A stretch of 64,000 bases of DNA from Neisseria montereyensis (GCF_024834045.1 NZ_JANUXW010000001.1:372001-436000), one strand, 5' to 3'; shown: positions 17,394 through 28,375, counted from the stretch's first letter. Numbers and translations: made by a program. The notes: generated by a model from the letters alone, not told the origin.

Positions 17394-17437
17394 TTAATAT
17401 GAGTAACGGCTAAGGTGAAAGGTCGTCTGAAAACTTA

Positions 17438-19270
17438 TCAGGCAAAGTCACCGCCAAAGCTCATGGCGCCCGTTTCGGCGCTGCTGGTGATGCCACGGAA
17501 GCCCGCAAACAATTCTCTGCCGATGCCGTGGGTATTTTTGCTTAAATACGGTTCGGGAATATCGCGGGCGTTCCATTCGGCTTCGTCGACCAGTGCGGTT
17601 AATTCCCCGCTCACCGAGTCGAAACGAATCATATCGCCCGTACGGATTTTACCGATACCGCCGCCGAGTAAGGCTTCGGGCGACATGTGTATCGATGCGG
17701 GTACTTTGCCGGACGCTCCCGACATACGGCCGTCCGTTACCAGTGCAACCTTAAAGCCGCGGTCTTGCAGAATACCGAGCGGTGGGGTGAGTTTGTGCAG
17801 TTCGGGCATACCATTGGCACGCGGGCCTTGGAAACGGACAACACAAATAAAATCGCGTTCCAATTCGCCGCGTTCAAATGCGGCCAGCACTTCGCGTTGG
17901 TCGTTAAACACAATCGCAGGCGCTTCGATAATGCGGCAATGTTCGCGTACGGCCGATACTTTAATCACACCACGTCCAATATTGCCTTTCATCAGACGCA
18001 GGCCGCCATCGGGTGAGAATGGTTTTGAGAACGGGCGTAAGATTTCTTCATCGCGGCTGGTTTCTACGGCATCTTGCCATTGCAATTTTCCGTCAACCAA
18101 AAACGGTTCTTGGGTATAGGCGGCCATGCCGTACCCCATCACGGTTTCGACATCATCGTGCAGTAAGCCGTTATTGCGCAATTCGCGGATAACGAACGGC
18201 AGTCCGCCAACGGCGGCAAAATGGTTGATATCGGCCTGTCCGTTGGGGTAAACACGGATAAGTAGCGGAATAATAGATGAAATTTCATCAAAATCATCCC
18301 ACGTTAAAACAATGCCCGCTGCACGCGCCATAGCAACCAAGTGCATGGTGTGGTTGGTCGAACCGCCGGTTGCCATTAAGCCGATAAGCGCGTTCACAAA
18401 CGATTTTTCATCCAACATTTCACCGAGCGGTTTGGCGGTACCGTTTTGAATACCTTGAACCAAATGGGCGGCGGCATATCGGGTTAAGGCTTCGCGCATC
18501 GGCGTGTAGGGGTGGAAAAACGCAGCGGCCGGCAGGTGTACGCCCAGCATTTCCATCATCATTTGGTTGGAATTGGCGGTGCCGTAGAAAGTGCAGGTGC
18601 CGGGGCTGTGATAAGACTTCATTTCGCTTTCCAGCAAAGCATCGCGTCCTACTTTGCCTTCGGCAAACAATTGGCGGGTGCGGGCTTTTTCTTTATTGCC
18701 GATACCGCTTTGCATCGGCCCTGCCGGTACGAAAATACCGGGAAGATGGCCGCAGCTTAAGGCGCCGATCATCAGGCCGGGAACGATTTTGTCGCATACG
18801 CCGAAGTAGAGTGCGCCGTCAAACATTTGATGCGAAAGGCCGATAGCCGTGCTCATGGCAATCACATCGCGCGAAAATAGGGAAAGCTCCATGCCTTCGT
18901 AGCCTTGGGTGATACCGTCGCACATGGCGGGGGTGCCACCGGCAACTTGGGCGGTGGCGCCGTGCTGCTGTGCTTCGTCTTTAATCCAATCGGGGAATTG
19001 TAAGAACGGTTGGTGGGCGGATACCATATCGTTGTAGGCAGTGATGATGCCTAAGTTCGGCGTGCTGTGTTTGAGCATTTCGATTTTGATGGTTTGCGGC
19101 ATAGCGGCATAGCCGTGCGCGAGGTTGGAACAGCCTAATTGGTCGCGTTCGACACGGCCTTTGTGTTGCAAAGCGCGGATGCGTGCCAAATAAGTTTCAC
19201 GGCTTGGGTGGCTGCGCTCGATAATCCGCTGCGTGATGGCGGCAAGGGTAGGGTGAATGGGGGTGGTCAT
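17438..19270 (-). CDS. edd: 6-phosphogluconate dehydratase
   Basis: A 610-residue IlvD/Edd-family dehydratase that turns 6-phosphogluconate into KDPG. Cysteines placed to hold the [4Fe-4S] cluster are visible at Cys117 (GGTPAMCDG), Cys159 (YFGVCDKIVPG) and Cys226 (SPGTCTFYGTANS). The second family signature, with SDGRMSGASG-like residues (TDGRMSGASGKVP), lies near residue 520. Length is normal for Edd. It is transcribed divergently from zwf across a 470-base region with a HexR operator, so both are expected to be co-repressed. Confidence 0.96.
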   Translation of the reverse strand: MTTPIHPTLAAITQRIIERSHPSRETYLARIRALQHKGRVERDQLGCSNLAHGYAAMPQTIKIEMLKHSTPNLGIITAYNDMVSAHQPFLQFPDWIKDEAQQHGATAQVAGGTPAMCDGITQGYEGMELSLFSRDVIAMSTAIGLSHQMFDGALYFGVCDKIVPGLMIGALSCGHLPGIFVPAGPMQSGIGNKEKARTRQLFAEGKVGRDALLESEMKSYHSPGTCTFYGTANSNQMMMEMLGVHLPAAAFFHPYTPMREALTRYAAAHLVQGIQNGTAKPLGEMLDEKSFVNALIGLMATGGSTNHTMHLVAMARAAGIVLTWDDFDEISSIIPLLIRVYPNGQADINHFAAVGGLPFVIRELRNNGLLHDDVETVMGYGMAAYTQEPFLVDGKLQWQDAVETSRDEEILRPFSKPFSPDGGLRLMKGNIGRGVIKVSAVREHCRIIEAPAIVFNDQREVLAAFERGELERDFICVVRFQGPRANGMPELHKLTPPLGILQDRGFKVALVTDGRMSGASGKVPASIHMSPEALLGGGIGKIRTGDMIRFDSVSGELTALVDEAEWNARDIPEPYLSKNTHGIGRELFAGFRGITSSAETGAMSFGGDFA

Positions 19271-19741
19271 GGTGTTTGTGCCTTTCTAGTATGGCGTTCG
19301 ACGGTGATATCGGCGGCTTAAACCGTTCGGAAATATTGCTGAAAACAGGCCGGTTTTATAATGTTATTTTTTGTTTTGGCTGGTTTTTATGGTTAAAAGC
19401 AGATGAGGCCGTCTGAACATTTTTTTATTCATTATAATCTATTTACTTTGTTTTGTAATTAAATTACAAAAAGTGAAATAAACAAAGAAGCAATATCGAT
19501 AGAAAAATAATTTATTTTTCAAGGCACGTTTTTATATTACATTTACTTAAGTTGAATTTTTATTTAAAACGGCATAGACAAAAACTGTAGTGCTGTGTAG
19601 GATTACTACTGATTTAAGTAGCCGCCTTATAAAAGTTTCTGCCTTTGGCAAACGTTTATATCGTCATCTACACGATAAACAACCATACAACGGGCGTTTG
19701 TTCGCATTGTGAAAAGTACGGGCCGGAATGAAAGACTAAGA
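19271..19741. other. Divergent edd-zwf regulatory region
   Basis: 470 bases with no gene. It contains one DUS (19407 area), the HexR-type palindrome at 19451-19471 and AT-rich stretches likely to hold both promoters. Confidence 0.7.
19451..19471. promoter_or_regulatory. HexR operator
   Basis: A 21-base palindrome around a central A, with inner part TTTGTAATTAAATTACAAA. This matches the HexR consensus TGTAATTAAATTACA described for proteobacteria exactly. Position between edd and zwf and the hexR gene 3.8 kb away support the assignment. HexR releases DNA when KDPG binds. Confidence 0.85.
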
Positions 19742-21199
19742 ATGGATAAGCAGATAAATTTTGATTTTGTATTGTTCGGTGCTACCGGCGATTTGGCGAT
19801 GCGTAAGCTTCTGCCTAATCTTTATCAGGCGCATGTGGCCGGATTATTGCATCCCGAAGGGCGTATTTTGGGGGTGAGCCGCAGTGATTTCGATACGGCG
19901 GGCTTTTTGGCCAAAGTGGAAACCGATTCGAAAATCCACATTAAAAAGAATTTTAACGAGGCGGATTGGGCTTCGTTTATCAAACGGATTGCCTATGTTT
20001 CGCTGAATGTGAACCGTCCTGAAGATTTTAAAGTGTTGGCGGATAAGGTAAAAGCGCGTCGGGAAACCGACAATATTGTGATTTATCTCTCTACGGCACC
20101 GAAGTTTTTTGAGCCTACCTGCGAACAATTGGCAGCGGTAGGGTTGAATGCGGAAAATGTGCGCGTTGTGTTGGAAAAGCCGTTGGGTACCGATTTGCAA
20201 TCTTCGCAAGAAATCAATAACGGCGTCGCCCGCTTTTTTAAAGAAGATCAGATTTACCGAATCGACCATTATTTAGGCAAGGAGTCGTTGCAGAATTTAT
20301 TGGCATTGCGTTTTGCCAATGTGGTGTTCGAGCCTTTGTGGAACAACAAATATATTAAAAGCGTACAGCTGACCATCGCGGAAGAATTGGGTGTGGAAGA
20401 GCGCGGTGAGTTTTATGATATCACCGGCGCTTTACGCGATATGGTGCAAAACCATTTGATACAGATGTTGTGCATGACGGCGATGGAACCGCCCGCCAGC
20501 TTGGATGCCGATGCGGTGCGTGATGAAAAGCTCAAATTGATTCAGTCGTTAAAACCGCTGACTGCGACTGATGTGGCCGAGAATGTGATACGCGCTCAGT
20601 ACACGAAAGCGCAAAAAGACGGCAAAACGGTTAACGGCTATTTGCAGGAACATAATATTCCCGAAGGCAGCCGTACGGAAACCTATGTGGCGTTAAAAGC
20701 AGAGATTAACAATCAGCGCTGGGCCGGCGTGCCGTTTTATTTGCGTACCGGCAAACATATGGCTGGCAAAGTGGCTGAAATCGTATTGAATTTTCGTGAC
20801 GTATCCAATCATATTTTTGACAGCAGCCAAAAAGCCCCCAACCGTTTGGTAATCGAATTGCAACCAACTGAATCTATCCGTTTGTATACCCAATTGAAAA
20901 TGCCCGGCAGCGGCAATCATGTCAGCCAAGCGGCGTTAAGTGTGAATATGGCCGAAGCCTTAGAAGGGCGGCGTGCCGAAGCGTATGAGCGGCTGTTGTT
21001 GGATGTGATTAACGGCAAGCTGGCGTTGTTTAACCGCCGCGACGAATTGGAAGCAGCATGGGCGTGGGTAATGCCGATTATGGAAAGCTGGGCGGAAAAT
21101 AAAACGACGCTGCATGGTTATCCCGCCTATTCATGGGGGCCTGAAGCCGCCCGCGAACTGTTGGCGCGCAACGGTGATAAGTGGCACGAAGAGCAGTAA
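19742..21199 (+). CDS. zwf: Glucose-6-phosphate 1-dehydrogenase
   Basis: A 485-residue cytoplasmic enzyme that oxidises glucose 6-phosphate to 6-phosphogluconolactone with NAD(P). The dinucleotide motif LFGATGDLA is at 11-19 and the active-site signature RIDHYLGKE at 173-181. The frame extends back to a GTG at 19709, but the ATG at 19742 puts the nucleotide fold at the usual distance from the start. It is the first gene of zwf-pgl-glk-hexR-pgi. A hairpin separates it from pgl. Confidence 0.95.
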   Translation: MDKQINFDFVLFGATGDLAMRKLLPNLYQAHVAGLLHPEGRILGVSRSDFDTAGFLAKVETDSKIHIKKNFNEADWASFIKRIAYVSLNVNRPEDFKVLADKVKARRETDNIVIYLSTAPKFFEPTCEQLAAVGLNAENVRVVLEKPLGTDLQSSQEINNGVARFFKEDQIYRIDHYLGKESLQNLLALRFANVVFEPLWNNKYIKSVQLTIAEELGVEERGEFYDITGALRDMVQNHLIQMLCMTAMEPPASLDADAVRDEKLKLIQSLKPLTATDVAENVIRAQYTKAQKDGKTVNGYLQEHNIPEGSRTETYVALKAEINNQRWAGVPFYLRTGKHMAGKVAEIVLNFRDVSNHIFDSSQKAPNRLVIELQPTESIRLYTQLKMPGSGNHVSQAALSVNMAEALEGRRAEAYERLLLDVINGKLALFNRRDELEAAWAWVMPIMESWAENKTTLHGYPAYSWGPEAARELLARNGDKWHEEQ

Positions 21200-21205
21200 T
21201 CAAGA

Positions 21206-21248
21206 GGTTTTCAGACGACCTTAATATATTATAGGCCGTCTGAAAACC
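21206..21248 (+). terminator. Imperfect DUS-pair hairpin between zwf and pgl
   Basis: GGTTTTCAGACGACCT pairs with AGGCCGTCTGAAAACC; one arm carries the variant GTCGTCTGAA. It may attenuate rather than end transcription of the operon. Confidence 0.6.
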
Positions 21249-21273
21249 AAGAAATAGAAAGAAAAGGTGATTT

Positions 21274-21972
21274 ATGGCTTACGAATGGCATCAACATAAA
21301 AATGCCGCTGTTGCCGCCGAAGCGTTAGCCGATGCGGTTGCCGAAAAGTTGCACACCGTATTGGCACAACAGGAGCACGCGGTTTTGGCAGTATCGGGCG
21401 GACGCTCGCCGATTGCGTTTTTTGAAGCGCTGTCGCAAAAAGATTTGGATTGGCCGCGCGTTTATATCACGCTGGTGGATGAGCGCATAGTGCCGACGGA
21501 TCACGCCGATAGCAATACGGCATTGGTTCACCAATATCTTTTGCAAAACAAAGCGAAAGCCGCCGGTTGGCTTCCGTTGGTTGAAGCAGACTTGAAAGCA
21601 GAAGCGTTGCAACCCGAAGCCGTGGTTCAGACGGCCTTGAAACATTACCGCCGCCGTGATGTGTTGGTGTTGGGTATGGGAGGCGACGGGCATACCGCAT
21701 CGTTGTTTCCGCAAGCGCCGCAATTGGATCAAGGCTTGGATGAGAAAAACGAGATTCCTTTGCTGCATACCACCCCGGTCACCGCCGCACACGAGCGCAT
21801 CAGCATGACGCTGAACGCTATTGCCGAAACACCTGCGGTATTTTTAGCCATTCAGGGCGGCGACAAAAAAAATATATTTGAACAGGCCGCCGTTGCGCCG
21901 TCTAAACAATTTCCGATAAGTTATGTTCTCAATCACGAAAAGGTAAACTGCCATGTCCACTACTCAGATTAA
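21274..21972 (+). CDS. pgl: 6-phosphogluconolactonase
   Basis: A 232-residue cytoplasmic hydrolase opening 6-phosphogluconolactone. Motifs of the family are present: AVSGGRSP near the N-terminus, VTLVDER-type sequence ([17 protein letters not shown]) and [14 protein letters not shown] in the middle. AGAAAAGGTG lies before the ATG. The 3' end overlaps glk by 20 bases, so the two are translationally coupled. A DUS (in reverse) is embedded in the coding sequence near 21627. Confidence 0.95.
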   Translation: MAYEWHQHKNAAVAAEALADAVAEKLHTVLAQQEHAVLAVSGGRSPIAFFEALSQKDLDWPRVYITLVDERIVPTDHADSNTALVHQYLLQNKAKAAGWLPLVEADLKAEALQPEAVVQTALKHYRRRDVLVLGMGGDGHTASLFPQAPQLDQGLDEKNEIPLLHTTPVTAAHERISMTLNAIAETPAVFLAIQGGDKKNIFEQAAVAPSKQFPISYVLNHEKVNCHVHYSD

Positions 21973-23002
21973 AACAGCAGCCGTTCAAGCAAAAACGGTA
22001 GAATGGCCGCGCTTGGTGGCCGACATTGGCGGCACCAATGCCCGCTTTGCGTTGGAAACGGCGCCGCAAAAAATCGAACAGGTCGAGGTTTTGCCTTGTA
22101 ATGATTACGATACGGTGGTGGATGCGGCTCGCGCTTATTTAAAACTTGCCGGCGATCCGAAAATCAGCCATGCCGCCATTGCCATTGCCAATCCGGTATT
22201 GGGGGATTGGGTGCAGATGACCAATCACCATTGGGCGTTTTCGATTGAAACCACACGTCAGGCTTTGGGCTTGGAAACCTTGATTTTGTTGAATGATTTC
22301 ACCGCACAAGCTTTGGCGATTACCCGTTTGTCGGATGACGAGCTGGTTCAAGTCGGTGGTTCGCATCAGGTAAAAAACGCCCCGAAAGCCGTTATCGGGC
22401 CGGGAACGGGCTTAGGTGTGAGCGGGTTGATACCCAGCAATTCAGGGTGGGTGCCTTTGGCCGGTGAGGGCGGGCATGTAAGCTTTTCGCCGTTTGACGA
22501 TGCTGAAATTATGATTTGGCAATATGCCCGCAAAAAATACGGCCATGTGTCTGCCGAACGTTTTTTGAGCGGTGCGGGTTTAACCCTGATTCATGAAGCA
22601 CTTTCGGCCAAAGAAGGCATTAAACGGCAAAAATTGCGGCCGTCTGAAATCAGTGCGCAAGCATTAAGCGGTTCTTCCCCGCTTTGCCGGCTAACCTTGG
22701 ATATTTTCTGTGCCATGTTGGGCACGGCGGCATCCAATCTGGCGCTGACTTTGGGTGCGAGCGGCGGTGTTTATTTGTGTGGCGGCATTATTCCGCGATT
22801 TATCGATTATTTCAAACATTCGCCTTTCCGCACCCGTTTTGAAAGTAAAGGCCGTTTTGATGCTTATTTGGCAGCTATTCCTGTGTATATCGTTTTAGGG
22901 AAATACCCCGGTATTGTCGGTGCTGCGGTGGCATTGTCAAACCATTTGCAAGGTACCTGCAATAATACTGCCGCTTTGGGCGGGACGCAGGAAAGCTGCT
23001 AA
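21953..23002 (+). CDS. glk: Glucokinase
   Basis: A 349-residue cytoplasmic enzyme that phosphorylates glucose with ATP. The phosphate motif [11 protein letters not shown] starts at residue 24. [22 protein letters not shown] and the C-terminal CGGI-P-F motif (LCGGIIPRF) are in place for the ROK-independent bacterial Glk family. It starts inside the end of pgl. There is a short N-terminal extension of about 15 residues relative to the compact fold. A DUS core (GCCGTCTGAA) lies in frame at about 22640. Confidence 0.94.
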   Translation: MSTTQIKTAAVQAKTVEWPRLVADIGGTNARFALETAPQKIEQVEVLPCNDYDTVVDAARAYLKLAGDPKISHAAIAIANPVLGDWVQMTNHHWAFSIETTRQALGLETLILLNDFTAQALAITRLSDDELVQVGGSHQVKNAPKAVIGPGTGLGVSGLIPSNSGWVPLAGEGGHVSFSPFDDAEIMIWQYARKKYGHVSAERFLSGAGLTLIHEALSAKEGIKRQKLRPSEISAQALSGSSPLCRLTLDIFCAMLGTAASNLALTLGASGGVYLCGGIIPRFIDYFKHSPFRTRFESKGRFDAYLAAIPVYIVLGKYPGIVGAAVALSNHLQGTCNNTAALGGTQESC

Positions 23003-23245
23003 TAGCCGGTTTGAATTTACTCAAAACATTCGATTGCGAATGAAATATTGTTAGCAGGGTATGAATATCAGGTAGTATATTGGGTATTACACAACCTGAT
23101 AGATTGCTGAATATTTAAGATTGCTAAGAATGATGGTTAGGCATTTATCAGGTTTATGGGCTATATAATATTAAATAAATTGGGCTGAAGCCTGATAACT
23201 GTTTACAAGTCGGATGAACCGGCTTTTGAAAAAGGATATGGAATC

Positions 23246-24100
23246 ATGTTAAGCAAAATCAGTGAATCATTGTCTGATCTGTCAGGTGCAGAGCGCAAAG
23301 TGGCAGAGTCCGCATTGGCCGAACCGAAATGGTTTGTACATGCCGCAGTGGCAGAGATCGCCGAACGTGCTTCCGTGAGCCAGCCGACTGTTATCCGTTT
23401 TTGCCGCAGCTTGGGGTATAAAGGGCTGCCTGAATTTAAATTGGCATTGTCGGCCAGTATCGGTCATGACGGCATGCCTTATGTGCATGAAGAATTGAAC
23501 GCCGATGACAACATGGGTGTAGTCGTCGAAAAAGTGTTGGGTAATGCCGCTGCTTCGATTTTAGGGGCGCGCCGCTTTTTGAAAGAAGCCGATTTAGAGC
23601 GTGCGGTAATGATGCTCAGCAATGCGCGGCGGATTGAGTTTTACGGAATGGGTAATTCGGGCATTGTGGCGCAAGATGCCCAGCATAAATTTTTCCGTTT
23701 CGGGATTTCAACCGTAGCTTATGTCGATACCCATATCCAATTAATGGCCGCTGCAGTATTGAGTAAAGACGATGTGTTGGTTGTGATTTCCAATTCCGGT
23801 TCTTCTATTGAATTGTTGGATGCCGTAAGCGTGGCTAAAGAAAACGGGGCTTCGGTGATTGCGATTACCCGTCCTGATTCGCCATTGGCGCAACTGACCG
23901 ATTGCGTGTTAAGTATTTCGTCTTCGGAAAATAGCGAACTGTATACACCGATGATTTCCCGCCTGTTGCAATTGGCCGTGATTGATATCTTAACCATCGG
24001 CTTGGCATTGCATTTGGGTGAAACCGCCAGCTTGCAATTGCAAAAAGGTAAACGCAGTATTCACAACAAACATCTCGAATATAACAAGGACGAATCATGA
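23246..24100 (+). CDS. hexR: RpiR-family regulator HexR
   Basis: A 284-residue repressor. The N-terminal HTH (about 1-77) contains [26 protein letters not shown], given here only as its position, residues 36-61. A SIS sugar-phosphate domain follows (about 125-255), with [11 protein letters not shown] and [13 protein letters not shown]. HexR proteins repress zwf, edd and related genes and are relieved by KDPG. A good ribosome site, AAAAAGGATATGG, precedes the ATG. The stop overlaps the pgi start (ATGA). The matching operator lies between edd and zwf. Confidence 0.93.
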   Translation: MLSKISESLSDLSGAERKVAESALAEPKWFVHAAVAEIAERASVSQPTVIRFCRSLGYKGLPEFKLALSASIGHDGMPYVHEELNADDNMGVVVEKVLGNAAASILGARRFLKEADLERAVMMLSNARRIEFYGMGNSGIVAQDAQHKFFRFGISTVAYVDTHIQLMAAAVLSKDDVLVVISNSGSSIELLDAVSVAKENGASVIAITRPDSPLAQLTDCVLSISSSENSELYTPMISRLLQLAVIDILTIGLALHLGETASLQLQKGKRSIHNKHLEYNKDES

Positions 24101-25761
24101 AACATTTGCAGGATTTACCGAGCTGGCGGGAATTGTGGAAGCATTTTGATGCAACCAAAAGCCTGCATATGCGTGAGTTATTCAAACAAGACCCGGAGCG
24201 TGCCCAACGTTATTGGTTGGAAGTTGGCGGGCTAACGCTGGACTATTCCAAAAACCGTATTACCGATGAAACATTGGCCTTATTAATGAAACTGGCTAAA
24301 GAAGCCGGGGTGCCGGAACGTATTAAGCAGATGTTTCATGGTGAAAAAATCAATACCACCGAAAACCGTGCCGTTTTGCATGTTGCACTACGCAACCGCA
24401 CCAATGCGCCGATTTATGTGGATGGTGAAGATGTGATGCCGGCTGTAAACCGTGTGTTGCAACGGATGGGCGAATTTGCTCATGAGGTGCGCAGCGGCGA
24501 ATGGTTGGGCTATACCAATCAGGTAATAACCGATGTGGTCAATATCGGTATCGGCGGCTCCGATTTGGGGCCGTTGATGATGTGTACCGCCTTGAAACCT
24601 TATGGTCATCCGCGTTTGCATATGCATTTTGTGTCTAATGTGGATGGTTCGCAATTACGCGATGTATTGGAGCAGGTTCACCCTGAAACCACATTATTTA
24701 TTATTGCTTCCAAAACATTTACCACGCAGGAAACGCTGACTAATGCGCTAACCGCGCGCGAATGGTTTCTACAACATGCCGACGAAGAATCGGCGGTGGC
24801 AAAACATTTTGTCGCCGTTTCTACCAATCAGAAAGCCGTGGCCGATTTCGGTATTAATCCGGCCAATATGTTTGAGTTTTGGGATTGGGTAGGCGGACGT
24901 TATAGTTTATGGTCTGCCATTGGTTTGCCGATTATGCTGTATTTGGGCGAAGAAAACTTTATTGAAATGCTCAATGGTGCGCACCTGATGGATCAGCATT
25001 TCTATAATTCGCCATTAGAACAAAATATGCCGGTTTTATTGGCGCTTATCGGTATTTGGTACATTAATTATTATGGTGGCGGCAGCCATATTATTGCGCC
25101 GTACGACCAACACCTACACCGCCTGCCTAAATTTATCCAGCAATTGGATATGGAGAGTAACGGCAAGCAAGTAACTTTGGATGGACAACCGATAACACAT
25201 GAAACTGCGCCGATTATTTGGGGTGAGACCGGCATCAACGGCCAACACGCTTTCTTCCAATTATTGCATCAGGGCACGCACATTACCCCGATTGATTTGA
25301 TTGCATCATTGCAAAAACGCAGTAATCTGCCCGGTCATCATGAAATCTTGTTGGCTAACGTGTTTGCGCAGGCTGAAGCGTTTATGCGGGGGAAAACGCC
25401 CGATGAAGTACGCGCAGAGCTGGAAGCGCAGGGAATGGATAATACAAAAATCGAAGCATTGGTACCGCATAAAACTTTCTCGGGCAACCGCCCCAGCAAT
25501 TTGATTTTGATGAACAAAATCAATCCGCGCAATATGGGTAGCCTGATTGCTTTATACGAGCACAAAACCTTTGTACAAGGCACGATTTGGGATATTAATA
25601 GCTTTGATCAATGGGGTGTCGAGTTGGGCAAGCAATTGGCTAAAACCATTTTACGCGAGCTGACAGGTGAAACCGCCGTACAAGAACACGATAGCTCAAC
25701 GGAGCGATTAATTCGTTTATATCGTAACGCTAACTGCGATAAGCCCGGGCAATGTGATTAA
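24097..25761 (+). CDS. pgi: Glucose-6-phosphate isomerase
   Basis: A 554-residue cytoplasmic enzyme interconverting glucose 6-phosphate and fructose 6-phosphate. Substrate-binding [11 protein letters not shown] lies at about 149-159, the PGI signature [14 protein letters not shown] at about 266-279, and the catalytic Glu in [10 protein letters not shown]. It is coupled to hexR by a four-base overlap. Linking pgi with zwf and glk in one unit lets carbon be cycled into the Entner-Doudoroff route. Confidence 0.97.
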   Translation: MKHLQDLPSWRELWKHFDATKSLHMRELFKQDPERAQRYWLEVGGLTLDYSKNRITDETLALLMKLAKEAGVPERIKQMFHGEKINTTENRAVLHVALRNRTNAPIYVDGEDVMPAVNRVLQRMGEFAHEVRSGEWLGYTNQVITDVVNIGIGGSDLGPLMMCTALKPYGHPRLHMHFVSNVDGSQLRDVLEQVHPETTLFIIASKTFTTQETLTNALTAREWFLQHADEESAVAKHFVAVSTNQKAVADFGINPANMFEFWDWVGGRYSLWSAIGLPIMLYLGEENFIEMLNGAHLMDQHFYNSPLEQNMPVLLALIGIWYINYYGGGSHIIAPYDQHLHRLPKFIQQLDMESNGKQVTLDGQPITHETAPIIWGETGINGQHAFFQLLHQGTHITPIDLIASLQKRSNLPGHHEILLANVFAQAEAFMRGKTPDEVRAELEAQGMDNTKIEALVPHKTFSGNRPSNLILMNKINPRNMGSLIALYEHKTFVQGTIWDINSFDQWGVELGKQLAKTILRELTGETAVQEHDSSTERLIRLYRNANCDKPGQCD

Positions 25762-25984
25762 GCCTGGTCAGGCAAAAGCACTGGTTATTCATATATATTA
25801 TCCGGCCTTATGCCAATGAATCATTAAAGCTTGAATTATCAAGCTTTAATGTTAATAGCAGAGGCCGTCTGAAACTCATCTTACAAAACTTTATCTGATT
25901 GTTAAAGTTATTCATTGTGATTTATTTATCACTTATATTCAATTAAATAGATGTTCTAAAGGCTATATAATTTATATATTAATA

Positions 25985-26002
25985 TTTTGTAATAAAATAA
26001 CA
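25985..26002 (+). promoter_or_regulatory. HexR-like site upstream of gluP
   Basis: TTTTGTAATAAAATAACA matches the edd-zwf operator at 16 of 18 positions. Location about 120 bases before the sugar transporter start fits operator use. Confidence 0.5.
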
Positions 26003-26074
26003 GTTGCAAAACTTAACAATATCAGTAAGATACGGTCTAGGAGTTATGTAGGTTAATTTCACGATGTAGTAAAT

Positions 26075-26091
26075 TTAAATTTTATTACAAT
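26075..26091 (-). promoter_or_regulatory. Second HexR-like site upstream of gluP
   Basis: Minus strand ATTGTAATAAAATTTAA keeps TTGTAAT-AAATT of the operator. With the facing TGTAGTAAATTT at 26065 it forms a larger imperfect dyad 32 bases before the start codon. Confidence 0.4.
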
Positions 26092-26122
26092 CAAGTAAAC
26101 TTGAGATAAAGGGCAAATACAT

Positions 26123-27337
26123 ATGTCTACGCAGTCACAGCGAAATAATAATAGCGCGCTGTCGGTATTGACCGCGCTGTTTTTCATGATGGGTTTTATC
26201 ACTGCATTAAATGATATTCTCATTCCCCACTTAAAAGCTATTTTCGATTTAACGTATGTTCAGGCGATGTTGATTCAGTTCTGTTTCTTCACTGCCTATG
26301 CCATCTTATCTATTCCGATGGGTAAATTGGTTGAAAAAATCGGTTATAAAGGCGGCGTTATCGGCGGCTTTTTACTGACTGCGTTCGGTTGTATCTTGTT
26401 TTATCCTGCGGCAGGTAGTGCGTCTTATCCGATTTTCTTATGTGCGTTATTTATTCTGGCCGGTGGTGTTACTTTGCTACAAGTAGCCGGTAATCCTTAT
26501 GTAACTTTATTATCAAAACCGGGTAAAGAATCGGCTACACTGACTTTGGTGCAGGCTTTTAACTCTTTGGGTACCACCATTGCACCTATTTTCGGTTCAA
26601 TATTGATTTTGGCCGATGCGGGGCAAGTTGCTACCACTGCCGAACAGGTTTCTTCCGTTCAGATTCCTTATTTGGGCTTGGCCGGCGTGCTGATTTTATT
26701 GGCTGTATTTGTCAAAATGATCAGATTGCCTGATGCGCGCAAAATTGCCGAAGAAGAAACCGAGCACAAACACGATGGTAAAACCAGTGTATGGCAGTAT
26801 AAACATTTGGTATTGGGTGCGGTCGGTATTTTCTGTTATGTCGGTGCCGAAGTGTCTATTGGTTCGCTTTTAGTGAATGTGATGGAGTTAACCGCTAATT
26901 TGAACCATTCTACCGGTGCGAAATACTTGTCTTTCTATTGGGGTGGTGCAATGGTAGGCCGTTTCCTCGGTTCGGTGATGATGAACAAATTTGCCCCGAA
27001 TAAATATTTGGCCTTTAATGCAACGGTTGCCGTGGTGTTGATTGTGATTGCGATTCTATCCGGCGGCGGTGCTATCTCTATGTGGTCGCTATTGGCTATC
27101 GGTTTCTTCAATTCGATTATGTTCCCGACCATCTTCTCTTTGGCGACCAAAGGCTTGGGTAAATTTACCGGTGAAGCTTCGGGTATTTTGTGTACGGCTA
27201 TTGTCGGCGGTGCAATTGTTCCGGTGGTTCAAGGCTTTTTCGCAGACCATATCGGCTTGCTGGTATCGTTCTTCGTATCTGCTTTGTGCTACGTTTACAT
27301 CGTATTCTTTGCAACCAAAGGCTATAAAATAGATTAA
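26123..27337 (+). CDS. gluP: Glucose/galactose MFS transporter (FucP/GluP family)
   Basis: A 404-residue inner membrane proton symporter with 12 predicted helices. Family features are FMMGFITALNDILIPHLK at the start (the N-D pair in helix 1), LLQVAGNPYVTLL in helix 4, FYWGGAMVGRFLG and IVGGAIVPVVQG. These match the glucose/galactose transporter group that includes Brucella GluP and fucose permease. A charged central loop lies near 205-222. Adjacent to the glucose catabolic operon and preceded by HexR-like sites, it is the likely glucose entry route. Confidence 0.92.
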   Translation: MSTQSQRNNNSALSVLTALFFMMGFITALNDILIPHLKAIFDLTYVQAMLIQFCFFTAYAILSIPMGKLVEKIGYKGGVIGGFLLTAFGCILFYPAAGSASYPIFLCALFILAGGVTLLQVAGNPYVTLLSKPGKESATLTLVQAFNSLGTTIAPIFGSILILADAGQVATTAEQVSSVQIPYLGLAGVLILLAVFVKMIRLPDARKIAEEETEHKHDGKTSVWQYKHLVLGAVGIFCYVGAEVSIGSLLVNVMELTANLNHSTGAKYLSFYWGGAMVGRFLGSVMMNKFAPNKYLAFNATVAVVLIVIAILSGGGAISMWSLLAIGFFNSIMFPTIFSLATKGLGKFTGEASGILCTAIVGGAIVPVVQGFFADHIGLLVSFFVSALCYVYIVFFATKGYKID

Positions 27338-27452
27338 GCTAACAAAGCCGTGCTGCTTCCTGTTACGGAGTAGTGCGGCAAATGTATGGATTATGGTGTT
27401 ATCAAGCCTTATCTAATTTGAAATATGTTATTTAAGTTGTTTTGATAAGCTT

Positions 27453-27483
27453 AAGGCCGTCTGAATTTTTTTCAGACGGCCTT
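27453..27483. terminator. DUS-pair terminator between gluP and panC
   Basis: AAGGCCGTCTGAA and its complement with a T-run loop. Lies between converging genes and can serve both. Confidence 0.85.
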
Positions 27484-27511
27484 TATTTATATCGTGCAAA
27501 AGATATAAGCG

Positions 27512-28348
27512 TTAACTCAAGTGTACTTCTATATTGTCAATCAGGCGGGTGTTACCTAATCGGGCGGCTGCCAATACTACCAAATCTTTATCGCCGGCAT
27601 GGGCGATTTTCAAGCTTTCGGCATGGCGCACTTCCACATAGTCAACCGTCCAACCGGCTGCCGTTAAATTCCGTATGGCAGCATTTTCCAGTTCGGCATA
27701 GGCCAGATTGCCTTGTCGTAATGCTTCGGCAATAGCCGTTAGTTCGCGGTATAGGCGTGGTGCTTCGGCACGTTCTGCTTCGCTGAGGTATTGGTTGCGG
27801 CTGGAAAGGGCGAGGCCGTCTGAAGCGCGGCCAGTATCGACAGGCACAATATCGATATTAAAATTTAAATCTTCCACCAAGCCTTTAATAATGGCCAATT
27901 GCTGATAGTCTTTTTTGCCGAAGCAGGCGGTATCGGGTTCGACAATATTAAAAAGTTTGCTTACCACTGTAGCCACGCCGCGGAAATGGCCGGGGCGGAA
28001 TTTTCCGCATAATTCATTTTGAAGGCTGGGCGGTTCGACGTTATAACGCTGCTCAACATGGGGATAAAGCTCTTTTTCATCCGGCGCGAAAATAACCGCG
28101 ACATTTTCTTTGCTTAATTTATCGGCATCTTGTTGCAGGGTGCGCGGATATTGGCTGAAATCTTCGCCTTGCCCGAATTGGAGGCGGTTTACAAAAATGC
28201 TCACTACCACTTGGTCGGCATGTTTGCCGGCTTCGCGCACCAAAGCCAGATGGCCTTCGTGTAGGTTGCCCATGGTGGGAACAAAAGCAACCTTGCCTGC
28301 AGTTTTGCGCCATTCGCGTAATGCTTGTACGGTATGGATGATTTGCAT
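27512..28348 (-). CDS. panC: Pantothenate synthetase
   Basis: A 278-residue cytoplasmic ligase joining pantoate and beta-alanine with ATP. The HIGH-like motif MGNLHEGH (26-33) and the KMSK-like SSRNQYLS (near 181) are both present, with FGKKDYQQL between them. It is the second gene of panB-panC, separated from panB by a DUS-pair hairpin. Its coding sequence contains a DUS near 27813. Confidence 0.97.
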   Translation of the reverse strand: MQIIHTVQALREWRKTAGKVAFVPTMGNLHEGHLALVREAGKHADQVVVSIFVNRLQFGQGEDFSQYPRTLQQDADKLSKENVAVIFAPDEKELYPHVEQRYNVEPPSLQNELCGKFRPGHFRGVATVVSKLFNIVEPDTACFGKKDYQQLAIIKGLVEDLNFNIDIVPVDTGRASDGLALSSRNQYLSEAERAEAPRLYRELTAIAEALRQGNLAYAELENAAIRNLTAAGWTVDYVEVRHAESLKIAHAGDKDLVVLAAARLGNTRLIDNIEVHLS

Positions 28349-28375
28349 GGTCGGTGTGTCCTTGTTTACGGTATC

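Larger units (their letters stand above)
25762..26122. other. gluP upstream region
   Basis: 361 bases. The first part has a DUS near 25862. The rest is AT-rich with two HexR-like sites (25985-26002, 26075-26091). No gene seen. Confidence 0.6.

Noticed and set aside
17415-18119. 234-residue open frame on the strand opposite edd
   Set aside because: Lies wholly inside a well-supported gene, composition is Ser/Pro/Arg-rich as expected of an antisense shadow, with no ribosome site or family motif.
21325-21792. 155-residue frame antisense to pgl
   Set aside because: Shadow frame of a clear lactonase gene.
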